A model generated the notes under the pieces. That model was not told the DNA's origin, made no database searches, and saw only the letters and a program-made list of their open reading frames with translations. Positions 1 through 13,174 of a DNA stretch of 64,000 bases are shown in pieces. The DNA lies in contig NC_030389.2 of assembly GCF_001625215.2 (NCBI RefSeq), positions 40,475,454-40,539,453 of the forward strand, in the 5' to 3' direction. Positions within the stretch are counted from its first letter, which is position 1. Each line of letters begins with the position of its first letter. The stretch is from Daucus carota subsp. sativus. Its lineage: Eukaryota; Streptophyta; Magnoliopsida; Apiales; Apiaceae. Position numbers and translations under genes: made by a program.

Positions 1-380
1 TCTGGTTTAAGGCATAACCATAGGGCATTTCAATATCAAAGCCAACATCTGCGACAAACTCAAAGAGTCCAGAAATTTGCTAGACTCTGGCTAAGAAGAT
101 CCTGTTATATAGTCCGCAACAAGCCTCTGACATTGTACAGATGGTGTAGAATTTCGTAGCTCATTTCTTCCATATTTACAGTTTACATTCAGTTGTGAAT
201 ATTTATGCCGACATTTTTTTAAAATTCATGCAAAAAACTATAAAATCCACATGCATACACAGATTGTAATGTGGAACATCCAGAAACATAAATAACAACA
301 GAACACGAGTTTGGGGTTCCAATTTTCATATTTATCACAACAAGGAGGTCCACCTCACGGAGTAAACTTGCCACCATGCT

Positions 381-1553
381 TTAGAATGGGGAGCTGGGAC
401 ACCTCCTCAACAATCCGAGTTTATCTTTTGCCCGGGCCTCATCTTTGGCTTCTTCTGCTTCAATGTTCTGCATGATGTTCACAAAAAACATCTCAAAATT
501 TAACATATTCAAGAATGCAGGACAACATTTCCACCAAATTTTCATCATCGGTTAGTACAAAACATTGAAACTTTACATAAAAAATGCACAATTCAAATGG
601 CACAAACCTCCACAAGGAATGACATCATCACATTGCACCATTTCTGTAAAATTGTGTTTATGGGCTCACAAGATTAGTTTGAGTGAATAGTGCTGGTCTT
701 TAACGCTGCCTGTTCATGTCACTCAACAAAGAGAGTTTTGTTAACACAAGAAGCTATTGTAAACAAATAAATTCTAATAAATTGAAGCTAGATGACCAGG
801 AATAGGGTATATACCAATCTATGTCTGAGGTAACTGGTAAGCATTCTTAACTTTCCAATGATTCAGCTCTGCTTCTAGTTCAACCGTGTACGCCTGTCCA
901 TACAAATAAAACATTTGAGGTATCACAACAGTAAAAAATACACACTTCAGTTTAGAAACAAGATAAGAGCGGTACATGTTTTCTTGCTCTGGATCTTACT
1001 GCAGACTCCCTGTTTTTCAGTATCTTCTTTCGACGGTTCTCAATGACCCTTTCCACAGGGCCATTCCGCTTCCTTCCCTATCCCATCAGAGGAAACATGA
1101 CTCATGTTGGTATTACTCCCCCTCCATGAACACTATAGGCAAGTTGGTATGTGCTGTCGCTACTTATTCCACCTGGCAAGCAAGCCGCTACACTTGCTCT
1201 ACCAATTTGTGGCAGTGATTTGAATAGAGTAAGAATATTAAGCTACCAGCACCACCATATCCCAGAACCATAAAGCTAGATGCTGCTGTATTTTCGTAGT
1301 TTACATGCATACCATAGGCCAGTTGAGAGTGAGGCTGTGGCTGAAGCTGAGGCAGCTGAGGGGGAAGAGAAGGAGGAGGAGGTGGTTGTGCTTGTCTGGC
1401 ACTTTCTTCTCGGACTACACCTGCCCTGACAAAAAATTCCTCCAGTGTCATTTTTCCATATGCAGGTTCGCTTTGCCTGGAACCAGAATGATCGGTGCTT
1501 TGCTGTGTTCTACTGATCTCAGACCACACTTCTGCCCCTCTTTTCAAGCTCAT
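381..1553 (-). pseudogene. Decayed ABI5/AREB-type bZIP transcription factor gene
   Basis: Read on the minus strand, the piece at 1188-1553 carries EVWSEI and then GKMTLEEFFVRAGVV, the conserved phospho-motif of ABA-responsive group A bZIP factors. A basic region follows at about 976-1085 (GRKRNGPVERVIENRRKK, then KNRESAVRSRARKH). It keeps the N-x7-R spacing but departs from the usual RRMIKNRESAARSRARKQ. A donor at 975 and an acceptor at 894 join it to the zipper start AYTVELEAELNHWKVKN (893 downwards). A last exon near 381-470 ends LRRCPSSPF-stop, like DPBF/AREB tails. Between 1188 and 1085 the frame changes and contains stops. The N-terminal MNMDEFL-type motif is not found upstream of 1553. 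I call it a 5'-truncated, frameshifted pseudogene, although an unrecognised intron at 1085-1188 cannot be excluded. Confidence 0.72.
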
Positions 1554-2187
1554 TTATTTAATTTTTTTAAATTGAAATATTGATTCCAGTAATCGACCAA
1601 TAACATGATATGAGATATGATACCTTAAAAGCATATTAATTTAACTCGTTTCCTCAACCTCATAGGACTACACTGCGCAAACCAAACGACCCCTTGGAGT
1701 CTGTTTTATGATACCGGATTTTATTGGCGATTTACCCATTCACTGACTTTTGCTAGCCCTTTTCAAATTTAATCTTAAAATTTTACATGTTTATATAATA
1801 AGTCAGAGACTGACAATATGTAAAATATGTGAGAACCTGATTTAATTTCATAAGTTGGTAGGTTGTATTTTTTTGAACAACTTATTTTATTTAATGATTT
1901 TTCTAATATAAATCAATTTCATCATTCAAATGAATAACATAATAAATTACTTTTATTATTATAATTTTAATAACTTATAAGTCACATACAATGTAAATTA
2001 TCTAGATAACTTAAATTACACACCTATCATGACAAAGAGAAATACTTATATTATATGGAGGTAGAGTAGGGGTTTATTGGTACCATAAATATTCTATAAA
2101 AATGACAAAACCGAAAATATAAGGATTACATTTAATCATTTTTTGTTGGAACTTCTTGCAGTTACAATTAAACTCAAATATATTGTT
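1554..2187. other. AT-rich intergenic stretch
   Basis: No gene, tRNA or clear transposon end seen. It separates the bZIP relic from the 3' end of TK1. Confidence 0.4.
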
Positions 2188-5100
2188 CTAATGGGGCTCC
2201 AAGTTTATTAAAGAAAGAAGCTGCTCTAATTCTTCTGCTACTTGCTTTGCATCAGGTCTTGATTTGGTATCTACTGAGGTGCATCTAAGTGCGAGGGAAG
2301 AGGCTGTTGATGCTGCTCCTACAGTGTATTGGCCTTCCAAATGTGCATCCATTATATCCAAAATCCCATGCTCTTTGCTGAGCCGAGACTGAACCGAAGA
2401 AGCCAGGTTCACCTCATTGTCGGCTTTTCGTCCTGTCAAAAGTTCCAGGAGGACAACTCCAAAGCTGTAGACATCGCTTTTCAATGTTAATTCACCTTCA
2501 TAAGAATAGATTATCATGGGATTAGTAGATAATACAGAAGCAAGGAGTATGTGCCCTGCTTGATTAGAGATATTTGCAATCTACTTCCAGAAAAAATATA
2601 ACATGTACACAGCTAAACCCTTTAGACGTAAGGTTATGTGAAATATTAACCTGTATGATAATATTCGGGATCTATATAACCGAATGTTCCCTGAACACGT
2701 GTAGTAACATGGGATCTTTCCTCTTCTGGTCCGTCCTTAGCCAGACTAAAACCAGAGAGCTTTGCATTGTATTTCTGTCAGTAACAGAAATTTTGTCAGG
2801 CAAAAGTATATTTTTAGGGGGAACAATGGTCGGTAGTAAATTTTAACCATCATTGTTTCTACATACTGAATCAATCAATATGTTGGATGTTTTGACATCA
2901 CGATGTATAACATTTACTCCTGGACCATGAAGATATGCAAGCCCCTTAGCAGCTCCATGAGCAAGACCTATACGAAGTTTCCAGGAGAGCCGTTGAGAAG
3001 TAGAAACCCCTGTTTCAAGTGAATTAAGTAGCTGCGTCAAACAACAGTTTTTCACAGGCATAGCTTACAAAACCCAGGTTTTTCCCCTTCTTAAGATTTT
3101 TACAATTTTACGCGGAGCCCACCATCTAATAACTTATGACGAATATTATACGAGCGATGAAAAATTGAACTTAAGACGCATTCAAAAGCGACAGATATTT
3201 TCCGTCGTAATTGTGTCCATTTACGACAGATGCAGTGTTATAAGAGGATAATTGACTAGATCAGAGCTAATAATATTAAGAAACTCACGCAGATGCTGGT
3301 CCAAGCGTCCATGAAGTGGGTGCTCAAGTACTAGAAGCCGCTCCTTTTCCAAGCAATATCCAATCAGTTTTACGATATTAGGATGACAAAGTTTTCTTAA
3401 GGTATCGATTTCTTTCTGTAGTATAAGAGGTGACAGAGTTCTTTAGTAGCTTAAATAAAACACAACAAAAATTGTAAAACTAAAACAAAAAGATCACAGG
3501 GAAATGTATTGCAGGCAAAAGTTGAAAAGTGAGACTAACCAACCACACCTCCTTGAAATTTGGGTTATCTTTCAATCTCTTTATTGTAGTAATCGGACCA
3601 GTACCCTTATAATAAGTATAATAATCATCATTCCCCCACAGAGCACCGGGATCGAACTTGCTGGTAGCTGTCCTGAGATGATGGAATGTGTAACTCTTCA
3701 AATTTGATGGCTTCATGATGAGCTTTGAACAGGGCTGTTTGAGACTTTTTTTTTGAGGCCCTGTGCTAACTATAAGAATGAGGTCCTCCCAAATGACAAC
3801 ACAAAATTTTAATATATTTAAAATAATAAGATATCATCCATAAAATTATACTACTACAACTGAAAAATTGTTTGATTGCAACTACTACAAAAAACATCAA
3901 CTATTACTTGAACTTGTCACTTCTTCTAGCGTTTTTTGAAGTGAATTCATCCACCAAGTCTTCATAATCAATTGGTTGGAGGCTTTTAAAAAATAAAATT
4001 CAGATAATTTCTACACCCATTTGATGAACACCGGAGCTTGAAATCTTTGATGGAGTCTGGAGAAGAAATGGCATGACAGTGGAATGGACAAATGAGTCAC
4101 TAAAATATGTTTGCTCGTTAAAAGTTTTGTTTTTTTGGATAGTTAGACTTAAATATGTGTGTGGCCATGTGGGATTTAGCTTACACAGTGTACTAGTTTG
4201 TGGGGGTGGGGGGAGGAATAAGAAGAGACATGCATAGCTCGATCTTGAGAATTGATTAGTGTTTAAATAAAATAATGTTAACAATTAAAGAGATGTTAAT
4301 ATTATATTATATTTATCATGAGTATACTAAGAGATAGACAGAAGTAGTCATATAAAAACGGCCCTGGCTTTGAATCCCTGTTGACTGGCGTACTTGGCCA
4401 AACCTATTTTTAGCGTATTCGTGTAGCTTTTGTTAAAGAAACTATAGGTCAATTTATGATTTATAAATCTATATAGATGAAATTGAAGATCTTAATTTTT
4501 TTGTTACTTAATTTGGATTTACAAAACGTATTACAGTGAGATTACCTGATATGACCCGAGCTGCAAGTGTCAGCAAAGTAGCAAATCTTTGAAAAGAAGA
4601 AGACTGCTTCTCTTTCTCGGGGAAGAATGAAGAAGACTGCTTTTCCTGATGCCTACTGCTGGAAATACCATCCAGCTCATCATCGGAATTTTCATTCTCC
4701 ACCTCATGGTCTGATACATCTCCTTCCTCCACCTCAGAGTCTGATATATCTATTTCCTCTTGGTTCTCATCACTAGTTATCTTTTCAGTCCTCTTTTCTT
4801 GCAAGGCCAAGGCAGACTCAAGACCAACAACAACCTCAGCCATAGTGGGACGATGTTTAGGTTCGGTCTGTAAACACTGGATTGCAACTTTCACGAACAT
4901 CTCTAGAGAATCAGGATACACATTATCTTTTATTCCCTCATCAATAATTTCCCCCAGTCTTTTCTCTCTGAAGCAATATTGTGCCCATCTAGCTAAACCA
5001 ATTTGCTCTTCATCCAGACTCTTGTCCACTGCTGGCCTTCCACACAAGACCTCAAATAACACAACACCGAAGGCATACACGTCGGATTTCCTCGTGAGCC

Positions 5101-5869
5101 TTTGGGTTTGGAAATAATCAGGATCAAAATATCCAAAGGTTCCTTTCACCTGAGTGCTTACGAATGTATGCGTCTGATTAGCTGGACTTGTTCTAGATAA
5201 TCCGAAATCAGAAACCTTAGCTGCAAAATTCTGGTCAAGTAGGATGTTAGTGCTCTTTACATCACGGTGTATGATTCTCTGGTAAATCCCTGTTCCAGTG
5301 TGAAGGTAATCCAGTCCTCGAGCTGCTCCGATACAAATCTTGAGACGTTGAACCCATGAAAGAGGCGAAGAAGAAGTGTCATCTTGTCTAAGCCTCTTAT
5401 GAATATGATCGGCTAACGTACCACCTGCCATAAATTCATAAACAAGAATCATCTCATAACCTTCATTACAGTAACCAATTAAAGACACTAGATTGATGTG
5501 CCGAATTTTTGAGAGCATCTCAATCTCTGCACGGAATTCTGTGGATCCTTGTTTCGAAGTTGATTTCAACCGTTTTATGGCAACTAGAGTTGCTCCCAGA
5601 GTCCCTTTGTAAACATTTCCAAACCCGCCTTTTCCGATCACTAATTCGATGTGGAAGTTACGTGTCGCACGCTTCATCTCATTAAAGGAGAAACGGTAAC
5701 ATGATTGTCGAGTAGACGATGATTGAAGCCAGTTTTTTTGTTCCACGACTTCTGCTTCTTGAAGTTTTTGGAGCATGTAAACTACGATATTCAAGATGGT
5801 AATAAGAATAATTGCTAAATTTACAGTGATGTTTGTATATCCATATAGAAATACCAAATCTTGTGTCAT
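2188..5869 (-). CDS. TK1: CrRLK1L-type kinase fused to RLCK-VII-like pseudokinase
   Basis: Proposed exons: 5869-4546, 3769-3540, 3415-3289, 3009-2867, 2774-2651, 2495-2188. They sum to 2256 nt (751 aa plus stop) without an internal stop. The start [15 protein letters not shown] is chosen because the same start recurs in TK2, TK3 and three relics; an in-frame ATG at 5998 would add 43 residues. Residues about 14-33 form a membrane segment. KinA spans about 73-355: GKGGFG, VAIK (K99), HRDVKSTN (201-208), DFGLS (221-225), all intact and FERONIA-like ([20 protein letters not shown]). An acidic, Ser-rich linker follows to residue 441. The second domain has a ruined glycine loop ([12 protein letters not shown]), [13 protein letters not shown], and KLSGFSLAK in place of KLSDFGLAK, so the metal-binding Asp is lost. 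The 776-bp fusion intron (3770-4545) holds no recognisable gene. If the intron is retained, KinA alone ends at 4508. Confidence 0.76.
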
Positions 5870-6162
5870 TGCAAGAACAAGAATACAGCAAAAATAAAAA
5901 CTTGACAATAATATTATAGCAAGATAGATTGGGCTAAACCCAGACGAGTTATGTGTAGGAATAGGATGAAGAACATTGATCGGTTGACCACAAGTCAAGA
6001 AATAGTGAGGGTCAACACTGCAAATATATCCTCAAACAAAATACACGGTTCCAAATAATTTAACAGTTTATACCAGTGGAATTTTCAATCACAAGCTTTA
6101 CGTAAACTTGTTATTTGTCTCACAACTATTGTTCACATTTACGTGTAAACTTGCACATGTAT

Positions 6163-6530
6163 ATGAGTAGTGCTACATGCACAAAATTAGGTACAGAATT
6201 TTGCACAAAATGATGTGACAACTGAGGTGGGAAGTTATAATTGGTACTATTAATGCATATACAGGGAGCCCATTTCAATCAAAAGTTGACACATACTCAT
6301 TATGTGAATGTATGTTTTTTACCCAATTTTGTGCTTCTAGCATTTTCCCATGTATATTTCACGAGTAGTGCTAGGTGCACATAATTGTGTACATAGAACT
6401 TGCACATAATGATGTGGCAATTGAGGTGGAGGGTTTTAATTAGGGTGGTTGATGTGAATACAGGGGGCTCATTCCAATTAAAAACTCCCACATGTCATTA
6501 TGTACACAATTCTGTATACAATTCCATATT
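6163..6530. repeat. Imperfect duplicated, MITE-like block upstream of TK1
   Basis: Two similar units begin at about 6163 (gtagtgctacatgcacaaaa) and about 6364 (gtagtgctaggtgcacataa). Each continues with a 'tgcaca-aatgatgtg-caa-tgaggtgg' string. The block closes near 6490-6530 with catgtcattatgtacacaat, roughly the reverse complement of the opening. It looks like one or two nested non-autonomous elements. Superfamily and exact ends are not resolved. Confidence 0.4.
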
Positions 6531-6779
6531 TCACTCTCTGTTTCCCAGATTTCATCTTCTTCTCCTACTTCAGTTTCTAGTCTTAACCCCACCCGTATGT
6601 TTTTTCGCTTATATCTATGTCTTCAAGTATTGCTATAGTGTTAAATTCCCCATTTTCTCGATGATCAGAGCATGTGGACAAAAAATATGCCCGACGGGTG
6701 AAAAATCGGATCAATTAGGTTTCGGTTATCATCGTGTTGACGCTACATCAAGTTGATTGGAGTTGCGAGATGATCATTC

Positions 6780-7900
6780 ATATGGGTCCATCTGATGAGG
6801 CAATATCCGTACTAACAGGTGTGATCTTTCCAAAACATAAAATTATATGACTATGATTATGTGATTATTCTTACAGTATATTTTCTTGCGATGCGGTTCA
6901 TATTTCATTTTTTCATGATTAGATATAATTGTGTGCTTAGATCTATTATGTTATGGGTTGTTTCGTATCCTATTTCATCATTTTTTAACATTTTTTTTCT
7001 TTCGGATTTGAGGAGATTGATATGTTGAATCAATGTTACATCTTATTTGTCCCGTATCATATTTTGATTTTAGTTTTTCGCTAGTGTGCATGATGATTGT
7101 TTGCAGTTCTTGAACGGTGGCGGTGGAGGTGGTGTATCGGTGACTTAATTAGTGCGCGTAGATTATTCTGCTCGACTAATTTTATTGCATGATTTTGTTT
7201 CTAGTTCTGTAATTTTGGATATTGTTTGTTTCTACATGCTTTAATTGATAGAATGTTTATTGCTGATTTTGTACCTGAATTCTATAATTCATGGGGGCCA
7301 TTTATGATGGCTTTATTGTGCCTTAATGAGGTATTATTGCGCCATTAAGGGTTGATTTGTTGATTGGTGTATACCAAATTTATATGGTGTTGATAATGAT
7401 AATTAGCTATAATCGTGATACATTTATTTGTCAAGATTTTGTCTTATATTTGAGTAGATATATCTTAGCCATATTTTAATTTTCAATTATATTTTCCTAA
7501 TTTTATTTAAATATTTATTGATATTAATAGTCAATTATTTTCCGCTGGGATTTAAATTTTATTATTTGTTATTTTATTAGGTATCTAACTAAAGAGATCT
7601 CACTGTCTCTTTGGTGTAGATTTTTTAATGTTTTGTTTCACATTAGTTTTATTTTACTTTTCTTATGCTTTAAAGAATTATATGATATTCATATTTTTTA
7701 TGAGTTTGTTGACTTTTTTTCTCTTTTGTTTTGGATAGTTTTATTATTCTATTTTCAGTATGAACTTACTATGTTTCTTTTATTTGTATTGTATTTTTCA
7801 GGATACGCGAGTGGAAAAAGAATGATAGCGGGATCCTTTATGGGTGTTTTCTTATCGAACATTAAAATTTTATTGTCTAAGTGTTCCCGGTAAAAAAACT
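6780..7900. repeat. Non-coding block resembling 24.4-25.2 kb
   Basis: T-rich sequence without a credible gene. Its end (7800-7892: ggatacgcgag..., cgaacattaaaattttattg, ctaagtgttcccgg) resembles 25110-25190 (ggattcttgg..., cggacattgaagttaaattg, ctaaatttccctgg). Both blocks also carry 'ttgtgccttaa'-type text upstream. The similarity was judged by eye. It may be an old dispersed element or a duplicated intron. Confidence 0.35.
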
Positions 7901-8219
7901 CCTGGCAGCGGTTATTATATTCTGATACAATTCATTATACGAGAAAGTATCTTGTGACGAAAAAAAAAACAGTTTAAAACAGTGGGATCATGGTCCGCAA
8001 TCATAAAATTATAACATACGCCAGATAATTTTTGCAACTATGCAGATTGATTGGTTGCAAGTAATTAACTAATAATTTCTTCTCTTTAAATTCCAAATAT
8101 ACAGGTACATGATAAATATACACATCCATATCCTAAAACCGAATTTTTCCAGATCAGATACGGATATTCAGGATTATATTCGACTAGAATTTTAATTAAT
8201 TTATATTTCTTGTGATTTA

Positions 8220-8499
8220 CTCCCTCCGTCTCGACCAATTTTTTACGTTTGGTTTGGGCACTGAGGTTAACAAATATGTATAAAGTAGTGGAAAAGAGGA
8301 AGAAAGGTGAGTGAAGTGGTGGGACTCATCAATTTTTAATGAATAAAAGAGAGATAGGGGAGTAAAAGTAGTGTGAAAAGGGAGAAAAAATTTGGAAGTG
8401 GTGGGACCCATTGACTATTTTTTATAAGTTTTGGAATGTAAAGAATTTGATGGTACATCCCAAAAAAGAAACCGTAAAGAATCTTGTGGACGGAAGGAG
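8220..8499. mobile_element. Stowaway-like MITE
   Basis: Bounded by TA (8218-8219 and 8500-8501), with inverted ends ctccctccgt and acggaaggag, the classic Stowaway (Tc1/mariner) terminus. It is 280 bp long and has no coding capacity. The open frame across it is incidental. Confidence 0.85.
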
Positions 8500-8957
8500 T
8501 ATTATATAAGTTGCTTGACGTTTACACGCTTTTGTGGATAATTTGATCATGTATCTAAATTTTTTAAAAAAAATCATTTTTTGAATAAAAATATATATGT
8601 TATATTTTTATTCAAAAAAGTTTATAAAAATATTAATTTTTGCTATACGGTCAAAACACCTAAATTACGGGTAAAAATTCAAACAACATATATAATGGAC
8701 GAGAGAGAGTATAAATTTTAATAGATTGTATTTAATTTTGATTTTATACAGATTCGAATGTCGTATGATACTGTAAAGTCTTTAGAATTTAAACACAAGA
8801 AAAATGTTGTACTTATGATTTTTCATGTATAATACCCTCATGTTATGTAAAATTAGATAGAATTGATTTCAGATTGTAAAATAAAATGATATTTTAAATC
8901 TTTGTAAGAAAAATACATAAATAGACTTTTAAATCATATAAACCGGAGTCAAACTAA

Positions 8958-9416
8958 GAGGGGTGTATTCGATTGGAATTTTAATGGATTGTTTTTAGTC
9001 TATGGATTTTAATGGATTGTGTTTGATTTTGATTTTGTGCGGATTCTTGATAAAATGTCGCAGAGTTTTAAGCACAATGCTTCAAAATCCCATTGATTAA
9101 TTTGATGGGATTTCAAAAAACTTAAAATACACTGAAGAATGCTACAAAATCCATCATTTTATGAAATGCAAAAAAATCCATCAACATTTGAATACCATCA
9201 GATTTTAATGGATTTTAAACAATCCCAATTGAATACCATCGGATTTTAAAACATAATTTAAAATCCCAATTGAATACCTCCAGATTTTGTAGCATAATTT
9301 GAAATCCCAATTGAATACCTCAAGATTTTAATGGATTTCAAACAATCCTAATCGAATACCCCCGGATTTCATGAATGCAAAAAAATGCTTTAAAATCCCA
9401 ATCCAATACACCCCTC
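8958..9416. mobile_element. Tourist/PIF-Harbinger-like MITE
   Basis: 459 bp with inverted ends gaggggtgtattcgattgg and ccaatccaatacacccctc, flanked by TAA on both sides (8955-8957, 9417-9419), the expected 3-bp PIF/Harbinger target duplication. The interior repeats 'gattttaatggatt'-type phrases. Confidence 0.8.
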
Positions 9417-9419
9417 TAA

Positions 9420-10284
9420 GTGTAACATAATTGATCAAAGTTCAGTTATGAAATTCGAATATATCTCACTCAGTTTAACTCATTTTACATGATTTAAAAG
9501 TATATTTCATATATATTTTTTTAATAAAAATTTCAAGTATATAATTTTTAATAAGGTGGCGAACTCAAGATCCCGAAATAATTTCAAATCTTCCATTAAA
9601 AATCAGTATCAATCCTTGAGGACAAGGATTGTTTCAAGGAGGGACTATTATAACAGAGATCCATAATCATAGTATTGCTACTGTGCCATTTAACTAGAAT
9701 AAAGTGTATAGTTTTTTTTTACTTTGAGATATCCAATAGTGTCATAGTACATTCTCTACGTGAATTATAAAATAAAGGGTCTTAGTGATCTAGGATCAAT
9801 AATTTGTATCTCAGCTCCGATAACAATCCCTGTACTCATTTCTGATTCTTATTATAATAATATATTAACTAAACTAGAAAAGAAGAAATAAGGAGACAAA
9901 AAATGTGTAAAGTATAAAGTAGTGAAAATCAAGAGTGTAGAAAGGGAGGAAAATGAATTGTAGATTCCAAAACAAAAAAATAGAGGATGACTAGTAGTTA
10001 CCTAAAATAAGGCATGACTAATAAATTTGAGAATGTCTTGGTGATTTAGAGAATCACTAGGACACTGTTGGAACCGCATTTTAGATCACATTCCCTGTAT
10101 TTGAGCTTAGGAGCTTGTTTAGGGAAGCTTTTGGACTCGCTCTTATCAGTAGTTGAGTCACAAAATGATATCGTATTATCTGTAGCAACCTTAGATCATG
10201 AGCCCGTAACCGTTTGAACAAACAGCCAACTACTGAGACACTTGTTCAGAGAAGTGGAGGACAGACTTGAGTGGTGTAATTTTA
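9420..10284. other. Intergenic stretch without recognised gene
   Basis: No convincing coding signal. A purine-rich string near 9635-9648 (tttcaaggaggga) resembles a retrotransposon polypurine tract, but no LTR pair was found. Confidence 0.35.
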
Positions 10285-10292
10285 CCTGTATT

Positions 10293-11008
10293 TAGGGGTG
10301 ATCGCGGTGCGGGCGGTGCGGTTTTTTGCTAAAACCGCGAACCAAACCGCGCATGCGGTTTGGCTAAAAACTCAAACCGCAACCGCACCACGCTAGCATA
10401 AAAACCGCGTAAACCGCACCACAAAAATGCGGTGTGGTGCAGTGCGGTTTGTGCGGTTTGTATGCTTAAGAATAAATATTTTTAGTTGAAGTTAGAAATA
10501 AAATTTAAATATACAATAATTAAAAACTTTGCATGTAATGAATTTATATGATATTTATCATTACAGAGCTACAACAACTACTAAAATAACACAAACAAAA
10601 ATGTAAATATGATAATAAATACGAGTACTAACTACTAAGAGACATATTATAATAATATAATCATTTCATACAAATTTGTATAATAGTAATGCGAGATTGA
10701 TAAAATAATAATTAACTATTATTTGAAGAGATTTAACAAACATATATAATATAATTATAAATAATATAGATGTATAATATAATTTTATTTGACAATCACT
10801 AATATACATGTATATATAATGATATTGCGGTGCGGTGCGGTTTGAACCGCACTACTAATATGTCAAACCGCAATCCGCACCGCACCGCGCGGTTTGTGAA
10901 AAATTCAAACCGCAACCGCACCACGAAAATTAAAAACCGCGTTTTGTGGTGCGGTTTGATACGATGCGGGCGGTTTATGCGGTGTGGGCGGTTTTTTGAT
11001 CACCCCTA
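10293..11008. mobile_element. hAT-like non-autonomous element, 716 bp
   Basis: Inverted ends taggggtgatc and gatcaccccta lie inside an exact 8-bp target duplication CCTGTATT (10285-10292, 11009-11016), the hAT signature. Both subterminal regions are dense in 'gcggtgcggttt' and its complement, forming long GC-rich inverted arms around an AT-rich centre. No transposase is encoded, and the open frame beginning at 10830 is a by-product of the arm. Confidence 0.85.
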
Positions 11009-11655
11009 CCTGTATTTCTCCTTTACTGTCTTGTATTTCCTTTCCAGTTTAATTCCAGTTATATACATTACCAGCATTATTCCTTCAGTTTATTTCAATT
11101 CTGTCCAGTTAAGTTTGCTTATCATCTTAATTATGACAAAAAAAAAAGAAAAAGAAGTTTGCTTATCATCTTTATATCAAGTCACTGGTTACATCAAAAC
11201 TACCTTTAAAATAAGAAATAATTTACTTGGAAGTTTCATATGCATTTTGTCTGAACTTGTTGCATATTATAAATATCCTATGAATTATATAGTTAGTTAT
11301 ATTATAATAGTTGTTCGTTTTTTAGTATTAAATAATTATTGCAGAAAAATAGATGTTTCAACTAAGTCTGCAACCTGTCATGGGTTTAGCAAATGTATTA
11401 TTAAGTTAAGTAGCCATCGTGCACACCCTACTTGTGTTGCTGGGTCCGAATTCCTGTGTTTTGTATAGACTTGATGAGTGAGTCAACCACAGGTGATATT
11501 GTAAATATATAGTTGGGACCTATTATTAGCTCATGTACCTTCTTCATTTTTTCATAGAATTGTGAAGTGAGTTTAGAGCTGTGTTGTAATTACAAAACAG
11601 TAATTATGTGCAGCTAGTGTCTTACTGTTCTTCTTCTGTCTGCACATGTGCCACA

Positions 11656-11895
11656 ATGACACAAAACTGGGAATTTCTGTTTGGATATACAAACATTGCT
11701 GTAAATGGTGGGATCATTCTGGTCATTATTTTAAATGTCGTGGTTCATAAATTTCGACAGCTCCAAGAAGCAGAACTCACAAAACAAAAATCCAGCTCTT
11801 GTCATTGTCTGCAAGAGAATTGTGTTATCGTATCTCACTTGATCAGATGCAGCGGCCAACATCTAATTTCCCTGACCAAAAAATGTTGGCTGGTT
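11656..11895 (+). pseudogene. KinA N-terminal relic
   Basis: Starts [18 protein letters not shown], followed by a membrane segment and a juxtamembrane FRQLQEAEL, closest to the N-terminus of TK3. After a frameshift near 11795 the text continues as ELCYRISLDQMQRPTSNF, the start of the kinase domain. Homology stops before the glycine loop, where duplicated flanking sequence begins. Non-functional fragment. Confidence 0.8.
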
Positions 11896-12034
11896 ATCAT
11901 CTTCATATCAAGTCACTGGTTACATCAAACTACCTTTAATATATGAAATAATTCGTTTGGAAGTTTCATATGCATTTTCATTGAACTTGTTGCATGTTAT
12001 AAATAATCTATGATTGATATAGTTAGTTATATTA

Positions 12035-12818
12035 CGGGTTAAATGGCTAATTCATAATTAAGCTACTTAAAAAACTTGCAGTTTGATCATGTTGTTAAAA
12101 AAGCTCACAGTCAACTAATGAAGTGTTTAAAAACTTGCATATCAATAATTCTCGTTAACTCTGTTAAAAACATTAACAGAAAACCCAAATTTCGATTATG
12201 AGCAGCCCAAACAATAGCTATCACCGCCACTATTATGCACACACAACTATCCCTCATCTCCTCCACCTCTTTATCTCCTTCCAACCCCATCCCGTCATCA
12301 TCTGTAACGGCGGAATCCGTCGCACCATCCCGACTGATTCGAACTCCACGACCATCCCTTTCGTTGTCAAACTTAACCCCCCACGCAACAACATATACAC
12401 AAAATCAAACCTCTCTCGACTCACGGCGGTTATGCCGCCAACTGTAGTTCAAGCCGCAACAGCCACACCGCTGCTCAACTTCCTTTCTGCCGCGAAACTC
12501 AACTTTGTATCCCAGTCGGAATTTTCAACATCGCTGACCTCCTTAACGCAACTCCTTCACATCTCAATCAAACTCAAGCAAGCATATGTTTTATTTTGAT
12601 TATAGATGTAATTAGGATTGTATCGGGTCGGGTTAACGGGTATTTTAATGGAAAACGTTAAAAGTCAATGACCTTTAACGTTCGTGTAAGTTTCTGTAAG
12701 CAAGATCGTTCAATTGAAAATTATATGAAGCAAAGTTATGTGTTTGAAAGTTTTTTCAACAACATGACCAAACTGCAAGTTTTTAACCAGCTTAGTTATG
12801 TATTAGCTATTTAACCCG
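12035..12818. mobile_element. Terminal-inverted-repeat element, 784 bp
   Basis: Ends cgggttaaatggctaattca and (complement of the right end) cgggttaaatagctaataca match over roughly 60 bp. They are flanked by the 8-bp duplication TTATATTA (12027-12034, 12819-12826). hAT-like or small MULE-like. It sits inside the second copy of the duplicated KinA flank and therefore postdates it. An internal open frame of 133 codons (12198-12599) is Pro/Thr/Ser-rich and unrecognised; it may be captured sequence. Confidence 0.8.
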
Positions 12819-13174
12819 TTATATTACAATAGTTGTTTGTTTTTTGAATAATTATTGCAGAAAGATAGATGTTTCAACTAAGTCTGCAACCTGTCATTGG
12901 TTTGATATCGTCACATTTGACTAGTATCATATTTTAGAGGTTTAGCAAGTGCATTAATAAGTTAAGAAGCTATCAGGCACACCCTGATTGTGTTGCTGAG
13001 TCCGAATTCTTTTGTTTTGTATAGACTTGATAAGTGAGTCAACCACAGGTGATTTTGTAAAGAGTTGAGACCTGTTATTAGCTTCAATGAAATGGCTCAT
13101 GTACCTTCTTCATTTTTTTAATGTACCTTCTTCATTTTTTATAGAATTGTGAAGTGAGTTTAGAATTGTGAATT

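Noticed and set aside
976-1218. Plus-strand open frame over the bZIP relic
   Set aside because: Antisense shadow; the minus strand encodes recognisable bZIP motifs.
9590-9720. 3' end of an LTR retrotransposon (polypurine-like tract)
   Set aside because: No paired LTR, primer-binding site or polyprotein sequence found.
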